Part shown: positions 9,198 through 17,916 of the stretch, in pieces
How the letters are laid out: the number at the start of each line of letters is the position of its first letter
How positions within the stretch are numbered: the first letter of the stretch is position 1
NCBI RefSeq assembly: GCF_019884725.1
Contig: NZ_CP082322.1
Coordinates: forward strand, 1,116,001 to 1,180,000
DNA: 64,000 nucleotides
Source of the DNA: Leucobacter tenebrionis
GTDB taxonomy: Bacteria > Actinomycetota > Actinomycetes > Actinomycetales > Microbacteriaceae
Reading direction: 5' to 3'
Notes under the pieces: model-generated
Database searches by the model: none
Told to the model about the DNA's origin: nothing
What the model saw: only the letters and a program-made list of their open reading frames with translations
Made by a program: the position numbers and the translations under genes

Positions 9198-12118
9198 AGC
9201 AGCCGCTCCTGGCGTGCCGTGGTGGTGCGACGAAGTCGCGCGTATTCGAGAAGATCGGTCACCGTGGCGTTCTTCTCGTGCCACTCGTTGACGATGGTCT
9301 CGCCCAGTAGCACGTATGCCCAATCCCTGCCGTCGCGCTCTTCCTCGGGTAGCTCATTGATCTGCTCGCACCATGCCAACGCCGCTTTCTGCTTGCGCTG
9401 CACATTCTCGTCGCTGAGCGCAGACTGCGCCTTCGTCTCGACAACGTAGATGGTGAACGGCGTGCGGATGAGGAAGTCTGGCGAGTACTGCGCGGGCATG
9501 CCATCGGCTTTCAGGTACGGCCGACGAAGGAAATCGTGCCGGTACTCGTGCACCTTGGCCAGGGCCTCGATGCCAGAGTCTTTGTCAGCCCAGCGGATGA
9601 AGCGTCGCTCAAGCCCGCCGCCTTGGGATGGGACTGGCAGTTTCGGGTAGATGCACTTGTTGACTTCTTCGGCGGTGCTACCGCGAACGGGGATCGTGGC
9701 GACTTCGGACAGTGAACGGTGCTGTACTTCGGCTGAGGCCACCAACTGGCTGTCCTGGAGCTCGACAAGCCTGGTGGCGAACGTTCCGGCGATACTGTGC
9801 GCGACGTCGTCAAGCAGCAGCACGCGCCAGTTCTCTTCGGCCAGCGGGTCAAACTCCTGACCAAATAGGCGGTGACGGATGTAGCTGTCGAGCCAACCGG
9901 TGAGCAGCGGACGGTACGCCTGGAGAATCGGGAACTTCGCGTTCTCGTTATACTTGCTCTGACTTTTCGTCATCGTCCGGCCAAGCGCCTCGGTGATGCG
10001 CGTCGTCATGCGGGAGAGGTAGTCGTTGTAGCCAGTGGCAGTCAGCACTCCGCCATCGACGCGGTAGTCACCGTACTGTGTACCAGTCTCGGCGTCGTGC
10101 GAAACGAACCGGTCACCCTTGCCGACGGTCTTGATGATCAGGTCAAGTGGGTACGGCGACGCCGCAAGCTCGAGCGGATTGATGCTCGGCTGACGTAGTT
10201 CCTCGTCGGCATCGCGCAAGATGACAGGAATCTCGAAGTCGTACGCTTGGTAGCCAGGTCTGAGATCAACGTGCTCCAGGTCGCCGGTTGCACCAGTACC
10301 GTCCGCGTCGTCGCCGGTTTCGACCATGAGTCCACCGCTGAGCAGTTCATCGTAGAAGTCGCTGAACGCTGGGTGTTCGACGATGAACAGCACGTCAAAG
10401 TAGTTGGTCGGCTCGAGCCCCTTACTGATTCGCTCCCGGGTCTCGGCCTTAAGCTCGTCGATCGAGGGGTCGCCGCGCCACATCAGGCGCAGACCGCGCC
10501 CGATCGTCTGCTCCAGCAGGATGGACGCCTTTGACGAGCGCAGCGGCACGATGACTGCGATATTGCTGACGTCGAATCCTTCACGGAGCATGAGCACCGA
10601 GACGATGACCTTGGGCTGCTTGTGCCGGTCGACGTCGAACAGCTTCTCTCGGATGGGCTCCCAGTCCTTCGGGCCAAGCTCGGCCTTGCGGCCGGAGTCG
10701 ACACGCAGGATGTCGTCCTCAGAAAGCCCAGTGCTCTGCAGGTACTCGACGACGTGCGGTGTGACGTTGGTGTCTTCGCAGACCACCAGCAGTTTCGGGT
10801 GTTTGTCGGGATCGGCGTCGGCGAACTGTTCTTCGAGGATCTGGAGCTTCTTCAGACCAGCCTGGAGCATGACGCGCTGACCGTTCGACAGGCCGGTGAC
10901 GCGCTTCTGCTCGTCGCGCTCCGCTTTGAAGTCCAGTGGTAGCGCCGCGATCTCCTTGCGCTTATCAAGCGCAAGCGACTTAACGAGTCCGGCACGCATG
11001 GCGGACTTGAGGTCGAAATCGACGACGATGTGAGGGAAGTAGGCCTTGCCCTTCGAGCGCCCCGATCCGACCTCGTTGTATGGGGTCGCGGAAAAGTCGA
11101 CCTGGGTGAAACGGCGTCCCTTTGTCGAGGCGATCTCACTCAGGCTCTTCTGCCACTCGACGTCGGTGACCTCATCGGACTTGCGCACCTCGTGGATGTG
11201 ATGTGCCTCGTCGTTGAACACGACGAGATCGGGCAGGTCTTTCAGCGCTTGGAGTGGGCCGCCCCGCAGGAACCGTCGGTCCAGCACATCGAGCGCGTTC
11301 CCAGCGCTCGTGCCAGGAGTGAGCGGGAAGAAACTCTCGACTGCGGCCTTCGGGTCGATCTCGGCGCCAGGCGCTTCGACCTCGTCATCGTCGAGAAAGT
11401 CGGGGTCTTCCTTGCCTGCGAGTAGATGCCAGTTTGTGATCGCGATCAGGCCCGATCCGGTGACCTTGCGACCGATCTCGGTCTTGGTGACGACGGAGGA
11501 CTGAAGGAACGTGAAGACCTGCGTGCGGTAGGTGTCCGGTATGAACAGATCCTGCTGACGGTAGATGTCGCTCGTGGAGAAGTCTCGCTCGCCATTCTGC
11601 TCCTTACCCTGGAACGAGTCGAGGAGCCGGTCGTACACGATGAGACCCGGTGCGACGAGCAGGAAGTTGCTGGAGAAGCGCGGATCCTGCGGGTTCGCGA
11701 GCTTGTTCAGGTACTGCCAGACCAGCAGCGCGTTCAGCACCCACGTTTTACCAGTGCCCGTGGCCATCTTCGCCGCGTACTTCGGGTGGTCGTGGCGGTC
11801 GCGCGTCACCTCGCCAAGTACGCCGCCCTCAAGCATCGCTTCCGGAGCGACTGCCTCGTAGAGATCACGGAGACGGGCCGTGCCGAGGACTTCGTGCGCG
11901 TAGATGATGTGGAGAATCGCGGCGCGCTGTCCGGCGTGGAAATTCAGCTCGCGGAGTTCGCAGTAGTCCTGCTGAAACCAGAAACGCAGTAGCTCGGCCG
12001 TCACCGGAGTGACCTGGTCGAGCAGCTTCGAACCGGTGCCATCGACGATCCCGGGGATCAGCGGGTCAACGACCGCAGAAAGCCCCTTGGCAAGCGGGAA
12101 GTCAGCAAAGCCGCTCAT
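9194..12118 (-). CDS. Type III-like restriction subunit Res (SF2 helicase-nuclease)
   Basis: 974-aa SF2 translocase. Walker A MATGTGKTWV is near 122 and the DEAH-type box FNDEAHHIHE near 302. Helicase domain 2 includes VSVLMLREGFDVSN and QTIGRGLRLMWRG (motif VI arginines, near 540). At the C-terminus YSPDFLIRTPFTIYVVETKA (about 876-895) gives the PD...ExK of a restriction nuclease. Such Res subunits work with a Mod subunit to find unmethylated sites and cleave after ATP-driven movement. It overlaps mod (12115-12118) and qatA (9194-9197) by four bases each. The pairing with Mod and the nuclease motif support a complete type III enzyme; recognition sequence unknown. Confidence 0.87.
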   Translation of the reverse strand: MSGFADFPLAKGLSAVVDPLIPGIVDGTGSKLLDQVTPVTAELLRFWFQQDYCELRELNFHAGQRAAILHIIYAHEVLGTARLRDLYEAVAPEAMLEGGVLGEVTRDRHDHPKYAAKMATGTGKTWVLNALLVWQYLNKLANPQDPRFSSNFLLVAPGLIVYDRLLDSFQGKEQNGERDFSTSDIYRQQDLFIPDTYRTQVFTFLQSSVVTKTEIGRKVTGSGLIAITNWHLLAGKEDPDFLDDDEVEAPGAEIDPKAAVESFFPLTPGTSAGNALDVLDRRFLRGGPLQALKDLPDLVVFNDEAHHIHEVRKSDEVTDVEWQKSLSEIASTKGRRFTQVDFSATPYNEVGSGRSKGKAYFPHIVVDFDLKSAMRAGLVKSLALDKRKEIAALPLDFKAERDEQKRVTGLSNGQRVMLQAGLKKLQILEEQFADADPDKHPKLLVVCEDTNVTPHVVEYLQSTGLSEDDILRVDSGRKAELGPKDWEPIREKLFDVDRHKQPKVIVSVLMLREGFDVSNIAVIVPLRSSKASILLEQTIGRGLRLMWRGDPSIDELKAETRERISKGLEPTNYFDVLFIVEHPAFSDFYDELLSGGLMVETGDDADGTGATGDLEHVDLRPGYQAYDFEIPVILRDADEELRQPSINPLELAASPYPLDLIIKTVGKGDRFVSHDAETGTQYGDYRVDGGVLTATGYNDYLSRMTTRITEALGRTMTKSQSKYNENAKFPILQAYRPLLTGWLDSYIRHRLFGQEFDPLAEENWRVLLLDDVAHSIAGTFATRLVELQDSQLVASAEVQHRSLSEVATIPVRGSTAEEVNKCIYPKLPVPSQGGGLERRFIRWADKDSGIEALAKVHEYRHDFLRRPYLKADGMPAQYSPDFLIRTPFTIYVVETKAQSALSDENVQRKQKAALAWCEQINELPEEERDGRDWAYVLLGETIVNEWHEKNATVTDLLEYARLRRTTTARQERLL

Positions 12119-13986
12119 GGCTGCACCTCCACACCTGAGATAACGACCTCAGACTCGAAACCGAACACGTCAACCGCACGAACACAGACTGTGCGCGGAT
12201 CATCCGCACGAGGCAGGTCGAGTACTGCGGTCGTGACGACCCGCAGCTCATCACCGTCGTTCTCGGTGTTGCCCCGGTAGTCCTGCCAGACCGAGCGGAA
12301 CACCTCGCCGTCGTAGTCGGGATCGACCGCCCAGTACTCAATGAGCGCTAGTGGCTCGGTGTTCATCACGTCCTGGAGCTTTGCTCGGTTTGCCTGATCG
12401 AGGTTGATCGCATCCGGTGACAGCAGCACGTAGTTCTGCAGGTTCACTGCCAAAGACTCACGTTCTCCGTCCGTGGTGCGCGCGGCAACCTCGGCCTGGA
12501 GGTACTGCAAGCTGGAGAAACGTACATCGGTAGCGAGCTTGTCCGCTCCCTTTTTCTTCAGACGATCAAGCAGATCCGGTGGGATCACCAGTACCTCGAG
12601 GTTCGGATCGTTGAGGTCAGTGATGTCTTGTCCGATACCGGCCGAGAAGTTCCAGCCGAGCACCACAACCTTGTCGAAGCCACCCATCTTGACCTCGCGA
12701 TAGCCCTGTGCACGCTTCAACGTCGAGATCGTGGTCAGGCGCGATGGGCTGTCCGCATAGACAAGCGTGCGCGTGCCGGGCAACCGGCCAAGGCTGCCGT
12801 TCACGTTCTCTTCGGGCGGCAGGGGAAGCGCACCGAAGAGGTCGAGCACCACCTTCGCAAGATCGCCGACACGGAACGAGCGCCCAAGCGTCGAACGTGC
12901 TTGCTCCACCTGGTAGTCGCCGATGGCCTGGTAGAGGAAGGGCTTAGCATCTTGGTCGATGAGGCGCTTGCGGGTGATCATGGCGGCGGGCTTTCCAAGG
13001 TCGCTGACTACCCAGCGGCGGCCAAGCTTTTCAGCGGCTGCAGCCGTCGTACCGGATCCAACAAAGAAGTCAGCGACAAGACCACCTTCAGGGCAGGAAG
13101 CCGTGATGATGCGTTCCAGGAGCGACTCATTCTTCTGGGTTGCGTACCCCACCTTTTCTTTTGAGAAGCTCATGATCTGGATGGAGTCGAGACGGTCCAT
13201 CTCTGACGAGTTCCACGTATCCTCGATCGGGTATCCCTGACCCGTTGGACGGTTCCCATCTCGCCGTACGTAGTCGTCGGGGTAAGGTATGTACTGCTTG
13301 TTGAAGTGGAAGCGATCACGATCCTTGACGTAAAAGTAGATGTCGTCGTGATTGCGGATCCAGTTTTTCGCCGCTGACTTATACCCCGATATCCAACCGA
13401 TCCGCCAAATGATCTCGCGTTGAAAGTTGCGCTTTCCGAATATCTCGTCGAGCACGATCTTGACGTAGTGGCCAACATTTGAGTCAAGGTGGACATAGAT
13501 CGACCCACGCTCCGACAGCAATTCCCGCATGAGAACCAGCCTCGGGGCAATCATCGCGAGATACGACGCCGTCCCGTCCGACCATGTGTCCGAGTAGGCG
13601 AACTGTTCCAGTACCGTCGGCTTCTGGTCGATCGTCGCGCCCGGCAGGGTGATCTTCGTCCGGTAGTCGGCCTTGGAGTCGAAGGGCGGGTCGATGTAGA
13701 TCAGATCGATCTTTCCGCGCAAACTCGGCGTGTCCTCATCGCCCGCGAGGAGTGCGGCCATCGCGAGGAGGTTGTCGCCGTAGATCAGACGGTTGGGTGT
13801 CTCGGTCGGGTCGGCACCGTCGTTACCCCAGAAGTTGAAGCCACCGCGATCCTTCGAAGGGATCACGAGCTCACGTGTCTGCAGACTGACGCGGTTCCGC
13901 CCCTCCAGTTGCTCCAGGATCTGTGCCGCTTGCCGCTTACCTGCGGCGACGATGCCGGGTAGCTGCTCCAGTAGGGACTTGCTCAT
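12115..13986 (-). CDS. Type III-like DNA methyltransferase Mod (beta class)
   Basis: 623-aa DNA amino-methyltransferase. Motif IV IDPPFDSK is near 98 and the SAM-binding FVGSGTT near 308, so the order (catalytic first) is that of beta-class N6-adenine/N4-cytosine enzymes such as type III Mod. The region between, and the C-terminal ~250 residues, probably hold target recognition and Res contacts. ATG 13986 is preceded by GGAGGAG about a dozen bases upstream. It is the first gene of the eight-gene defence operon, so the operon promoter should lie in 13987-14361. A lone protective methylase is unlikely because res follows directly. Confidence 0.87.
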   Translation of the reverse strand: MSKSLLEQLPGIVAAGKRQAAQILEQLEGRNRVSLQTRELVIPSKDRGGFNFWGNDGADPTETPNRLIYGDNLLAMAALLAGDEDTPSLRGKIDLIYIDPPFDSKADYRTKITLPGATIDQKPTVLEQFAYSDTWSDGTASYLAMIAPRLVLMRELLSERGSIYVHLDSNVGHYVKIVLDEIFGKRNFQREIIWRIGWISGYKSAAKNWIRNHDDIYFYVKDRDRFHFNKQYIPYPDDYVRRDGNRPTGQGYPIEDTWNSSEMDRLDSIQIMSFSKEKVGYATQKNESLLERIITASCPEGGLVADFFVGSGTTAAAAEKLGRRWVVSDLGKPAAMITRKRLIDQDAKPFLYQAIGDYQVEQARSTLGRSFRVGDLAKVVLDLFGALPLPPEENVNGSLGRLPGTRTLVYADSPSRLTTISTLKRAQGYREVKMGGFDKVVVLGWNFSAGIGQDITDLNDPNLEVLVIPPDLLDRLKKKGADKLATDVRFSSLQYLQAEVAARTTDGERESLAVNLQNYVLLSPDAINLDQANRAKLQDVMNTEPLALIEYWAVDPDYDGEVFRSVWQDYRGNTENDGDELRVVTTAVLDLPRADDPRTVCVRAVDVFGFESEVVISGVEVQP

Positions 13987-14361
13987 GCTGTGTGTGATCT
14001 CCTCCGCGCCGAGGGCGCGTCTTAAGTTGTGCTCATAGTGCCGTGTCCCACGGTACCGGCGGCCACCGACACTGCTAAGGTGCCGCGCCGCTCGGGCGGG
14101 TCATGCTGTCGCAGGCGGGAGCCGGACGGCTCGACCGGGACGCTGCGATCTACCTTCTATTCTCTCATAATCCTCAATTTGCCGGAATAGGAATATCGCA
14201 AAGCGAGAGATAAATGCTGACGAGAGGCGCTTTCAGTATTGTCTCAGCAAGTAATTCATGATATATTCCGAAGCAGTAATGCATCTGGCTTTCCACCACA
14301 CCATCTTCAAGTCTTTTTGCACCCTCGCTGTTCGAGGGGGTGATTTCGGAGCCGTCGCGTA
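13987..14361. other. Divergent intergenic region upstream of defence operon and glycosyltransferase
   Basis: 375 bases between mod (leftward) and the glycosyltransferase (rightward). The part near 14150-14300 is clearly AT-richer than its surroundings, as expected of promoter or recently acquired DNA. No perfect -35/-10 pair stood out for either side. A minus-strand frame at 14174-14386 is open for 70 codons but has no family signature. Confidence 0.35.
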
Positions 14362-15834
14362 GTGCGTCTGGTTCCGGATCTCTCACCAGTCGGCTGGTTC
14401 CTGCTCGGAGCGATGGTGCTCCTGATCTTCACCTATCTCTATTTCTGGTGGATGGTGATCAAAGCCAGCGTTCACAAGCATGTCTCACGTGAGAAGGTCA
14501 CCAACCGGAAGCTCACCGCATCCCTCGCTTATGCGAAGCGCAAAGGGAACACGCATCGCTTCCTGATCCAGATCACCACCAAGGGCGGTGCGCTCTCCGT
14601 CGTCCAACGCGGTATCGACAACGTCCTCGCGGGCGTCGCCCGCTATCCAGTGCTGCAGAAGGTCGTCTGGGTGGAGATCATCACCGAGGATGCCGACGAG
14701 GTCGCCGCACTCCAGACCCGCTATCGCAACGCCGTCATCCCGGTGACGCCGTACCTGCTGCCGACGGACTACCGCACACCGAAGGACACCCGTCTCAAGG
14801 CCCGCGCGTTGGAGTACATGGTCGAGCAGCACCGCGCCACCCCGACCGATTCCTACGTCGTGCACTACGACGAGGAATCCGTCTTTACCCCCGACAACCT
14901 CGCTCGCCTGGTGCATCGGCTGAGTCGTCATCCGGTCGGGATCTCGGAAGGCATGATCTCCTATGGTCTGGACTGGAACGAGACGACGCTGCTGAACAAG
15001 GCGATGGAATCGAACCGTCCCTTCGGCTGCCACGAGTGCTACTCCGTGATGACCAGCCCGCCGCCGATGCACCTGCACGGCTCGAACCTCGTCGTCCGTC
15101 AGGATCTGGAGAACCAGATCGGCTGGGACATCGGCAACCTCGATGGTTCCGCCCTCATCGCGGAAGACCTCGTCTTCGGGCTCGCCGCCTATCTCAAGTT
15201 CGGGAAGAACGTCTTCGGGTGGCATCACACCGAGATGATCGAGCAGCCGCCATTCACGTTGAAGGCCGCCTACAAGCAGCGTGAACGCTGGGTGTTCGGT
15301 GCGATGCAGGCCCTCGCGCACATTCGCCAGCAGCCCGACTGGATGCGTCTGTCGCGGAAGGATCGCTGGCACATCAACGTCGTCATCCGCCTGCGCGTGC
15401 TGACCTACGCCCTCGGCTTCCCCGTCTCGCTTCTCGCGCTCGGCTCCAACGTCGTTATCCTGCTCATCCTCGCTGCTGAGGCTGTCAGGGAGGGCACCAT
15501 CACGGTCGTCGCGCCCGAGCTGACCGTCTACGGCATCATCACCTCGATCGGGCTCGTCCTCTGGATGGCAGGTACACAGCTCGGCCTGTTCTACAACCTC
15601 CGCTACACCGGCATGAACCGTCTGCAGAAGCTCCGCGACCACGTCCTCGTACTCGTCGTCACGCCGTTCGCCGGTGTCATCGACACCGCCGGCCCACTCG
15701 TGGCCGTCCTGAAATGGCTCGCGGGCATCCGTGAGGTGGCGTGGAAGCCGACCCCGAAACTCGCCGCGGAGTCGAAACAGCAACCTAAGCGCGTCGCTGC
15801 CGCCGAAGTAGCAGCAGGAGAAAAAGCAGCATGA
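14362..15834 (+). CDS. Membrane glycosyltransferase family 2, egghead-like
   Basis: 490-aa membrane GT2 enzyme. An N-terminal hydrophobic helix (about 9-33) precedes the catalytic domain; EDLVFG near 268 gives the acidic catalytic element and QRERW near 305 the QxxRW motif of processive GT2 enzymes. Three or four membrane helices follow (about 345-370, 385-410, 425-450). The best resemblance is to egh-type beta-1,4-mannosyltransferases that transfer sugar from a nucleotide donor to lipid or polysaccharide. GTG 14362 is chosen because GGAG precedes it at 14348-14351 and a stop in frame lies at 14341. The stop overlaps the next start (ATGA). As ICE cargo it may alter the cell surface. Confidence 0.75.
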   Translation: MRLVPDLSPVGWFLLGAMVLLIFTYLYFWWMVIKASVHKHVSREKVTNRKLTASLAYAKRKGNTHRFLIQITTKGGALSVVQRGIDNVLAGVARYPVLQKVVWVEIITEDADEVAALQTRYRNAVIPVTPYLLPTDYRTPKDTRLKARALEYMVEQHRATPTDSYVVHYDEESVFTPDNLARLVHRLSRHPVGISEGMISYGLDWNETTLLNKAMESNRPFGCHECYSVMTSPPPMHLHGSNLVVRQDLENQIGWDIGNLDGSALIAEDLVFGLAAYLKFGKNVFGWHHTEMIEQPPFTLKAAYKQRERWVFGAMQALAHIRQQPDWMRLSRKDRWHINVVIRLRVLTYALGFPVSLLALGSNVVILLILAAEAVREGTITVVAPELTVYGIITSIGLVLWMAGTQLGLFYNLRYTGMNRLQKLRDHVLVLVVTPFAGVIDTAGPLVAVLKWLAGIREVAWKPTPKLAAESKQQPKRVAAAEVAAGEKAA

Positions 15835-16514
15835 GCAGCTACCAACAGCAACGAGAAACCCGCAGCCGGATCGTCTTCACCGTCCTGATCATCGCCGTCA
15901 CCGTCGGCATCACCTATGGCCTCATCCGGCTCACCCTGCCAAGCCTCACCGGCCAGACCACGACCACGAAGAACGACTCCGCCTCCCAGACCGCCGAAAA
16001 GCAGGAAGAGGAGAAGGATCTGCCTCGCGGCGACGCCAAGCGTGTTGCCGACCTCGACCGCCTCGCCGCAGCACTCAAGACCTACAAAGAACAGCACGGC
16101 GGGTATCCGATCAGCACCGGTACCTGCGCGGGCGGCAGCTTCGACAGCGACGCTGACCTCGGCTTCCTCGCCGACCTCGAACGCGAAGCCGTCATCGACG
16201 CCATCCCACGCGACCCCGCAGGCATCGCCAAGACCATCAAGGGAGAGCCGGGCGCGAGCACCACGGCCAGCACTGAGGACTGCGACACCATGTACGGCGC
16301 GAAGCACTACCTCTACTACTCCAACGGCACCAAGTTCGCCCTCATCGCCAGCGTCGACGACGCCGACGCCATCCCCGACGACGCCGCAGGCGTCTACCTC
16401 GCAGAAGGCGACCGCGAATGGTTCGACGGCTCAGCCCTCATCGCCGACTGGCACTGGAGCCGCAACGTCTACATAGTCAGCAACCAGAAACTCGCAGAAG
16501 CCGCGAAGAAGTAG
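15831..16514 (+). CDS. Single-pass membrane-anchored protein, partner of the glycosyltransferase
   Basis: 227-aa protein. Residues 14-35 form one membrane helix after a short Arg/Gln-rich cytoplasmic stretch (type II orientation). A Ser/Thr/Glu/Lys-rich linker then leads to an extracytoplasmic domain starting LDRLAAALKTYKEQHGGYP. That opening resembles the globular part of type II pseudopilins and related actinobacterial proteins, although no prepilin peptidase site is seen. Cysteines near 103 and 146 could pair outside the cell. The four-base overlap with the glycosyltransferase suggests the two work together at the membrane; the role is unknown. Confidence 0.7.
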   Translation: MSSYQQQRETRSRIVFTVLIIAVTVGITYGLIRLTLPSLTGQTTTTKNDSASQTAEKQEEEKDLPRGDAKRVADLDRLAAALKTYKEQHGGYPISTGTCAGGSFDSDADLGFLADLEREAVIDAIPRDPAGIAKTIKGEPGASTTASTEDCDTMYGAKHYLYYSNGTKFALIASVDDADAIPDDAAGVYLAEGDREWFDGSALIADWHWSRNVYIVSNQKLAEAAKK

Positions 16515-16669
16515 CACAGTCATACAGTCCCGCAGCGTAGCTCCCGCGAGAAGACGTCTTCTACGCACGCGCTGACACCATGCTTCGGGCAGGTAAAAGG
16601 CGGCACCCGCCGAGCGAGAGCGCATAGCACTCAAGCTCGGTCGGATGCCGCCAGGCACACGACGGTCGG

Positions 16670-17266
16670 TCAGTCCACCGGGGGCAGCGCGTCCATGAGG
16701 ATCTGCATGCGACGAGGGAGTTCCACGGCGGATACGACCCTCACGTTGACCGCATCAGTCCACCGCTCGCGGAAGACCACGGCCCATGCTGCGGCCGAGA
16801 AGTAGTCCTCATGCCGCGTCACGCTGAGGCACCAGCTCGGGTCGCCGTGAGTGAGTGGCAGCAGGATGCTGGACAGCTTGCCGTTCGATCCGCTGGACTC
16901 CGAGGCGCCGCCGATCTGTATGGCGACGGCGTACTCGCGAGCGACTGTCAGCAGATCGACGACTTCCCGTGGCATGTCGGTGCTGTCACCGTTCTCGTCG
17001 GGTAGTCCCACGATCACGGCGTTGCCGACGAGCATCGCCTGGTGCGCACCGGGGACGTGGAACCACCACAGGAACGAGGCCCTGGGGTTGAACGGCAGGT
17101 GCCGCAGCAACCCCTCCTCGTTGACGTAGATGGTGATGCCGAGGCTGGGCACATCGACCGCCTCGATCCAACCGTCCACAGCCGCCTGGTAGTCGTCGAG
17201 CGTCGCGAATTCGCGTTGTTCGAGCGGCTCACTCTCATCGACCGGGACATAGATTCCCTTGACCAT
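16670..17266 (-). CDS. DUF3846 domain-containing protein
   Basis: 198-aa protein whose N-terminal ~90 residues match the DUF3846 pattern found in actinobacterial mobile elements: MVKGIYVPVDE, then a DDYQAAVDGWIEAVDVP helix, then ITIYVNEEG and LPFNPRAS. The second half has no recognised domain. ATG 17266 is preceded by a very good ribosome site (GAAGGAGG). DUF3846 proteins sit among accessory genes of plasmids and ICEs, with no proven function. Confidence 0.75.
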   Translation of the reverse strand: MVKGIYVPVDESEPLEQREFATLDDYQAAVDGWIEAVDVPSLGITIYVNEEGLLRHLPFNPRASFLWWFHVPGAHQAMLVGNAVIVGLPDENGDSTDMPREVVDLLTVAREYAVAIQIGGASESSGSNGKLSSILLPLTHGDPSWCLSVTRHEDYFSAAAWAVVFRERWTDAVNVRVVSAVELPRRMQILMDALPPVD

Positions 17267-17437
17267 GATTCGCCTCCTTCGTGCGAGCGACCGGGAACCG
17301 AGATGGTTCCTGCTGCGGCCGCATGACACGGACGAGCCCGACATCGTGACGAGTGCAGAGTGATGCGGCGGCGGCCAGCCCGGAGGAGAGCGTGGAAGCT
17401 CTCGACTCCGGGCGGCCACCGCTGCATGGTGGGGTGA

Positions 17438-17770
17438 TCAGGCGTCGGAGGAAGCCGATGCCTGCTTGGTGGTGCGAGCCGATACCTTGGTGTCCTTGCC
17501 TCCAAGGACGGCGTTGATCGCGTTGCGCTTCGTCTCGGCGTCGCGCTCGATCTCGGCTCGCACTTGCTCAGCCCGCTTGAGCACCGCAGGGTCGGACTTG
17601 GACTGCTCGACCCAGTGCTCCAGCGCGATCCGAGTCTCCTCGGTCACGCTGCGCTCGTTGAGCAGGGCAAGGACTTCGAGCTGGGCTCGAGTATCCTCAC
17701 TGGTGCGCACCGACAGCACCTTGTAGGCGGCGCTGCCGTATGCCGACGTAGCGGGTGTCTGCTCGCTCAT
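17438..17770 (-). CDS. Ribbon-helix-helix-like small protein
   Basis: 110-aa protein. The segment from about 16 to 55 (YKVLSVRTSEDTRAQL, LALLNERSVTEETRIALEHW) looks like a ribbon-helix-helix DNA-binding fold of Arc/CopG type, one strand followed by two helices. A charged helical tail with Lys/Arg/Glu follows. Such proteins on ICEs are often small regulators or antitoxins, but no toxin partner is adjacent. ATG 17770 follows GAAGGAGG. A promoter is visible just upstream at 17853-17880. Confidence 0.55.
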   Translation of the reverse strand: MSEQTPATSAYGSAAYKVLSVRTSEDTRAQLEVLALLNERSVTEETRIALEHWVEQSKSDPAVLKRAEQVRAEIERDAETKRNAINAVLGGKDTKVSARTTKQASASSDA

Positions 17771-17852
17771 GGCGAGACCTCCTTCATGCGTGCGGCCCGC
17801 GATCCTGGATGGATCACGTTCAAGCCGCATGGCAGGAACGAGGTGATCGCTG

Positions 17853-17880
17853 ATTATGACGGGAATCTATATCGAGTCAA
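17853..17880 (-). promoter_or_regulatory. Sigma70-like promoter for the ribbon-helix-helix gene
   Basis: On the minus strand a TTGACT -35 (17875-17880) and a CATAAT -10 (17853-17858) are separated by 16 bases, about 80 bases upstream of the ATG at 17770. The surrounding DNA is AT-richer than average. Confidence 0.55.
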
Positions 17881-17916
17881 TGGTCCGTTCGGGACGTTGT
17901 AAAAACTACGGCACGA

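Noticed and set aside
14174-14386. A 70-codon minus-strand frame in the AT-rich spacer
   Set aside because: No family, no ribosome site, and it overlaps the glycosyltransferase start.
16549-16562. 14-bp palindrome AGAAGACGTCTTCT between convergent genes
   Set aside because: Short, no loop, no T-run; it may be a weak terminator, but I cannot support a function.
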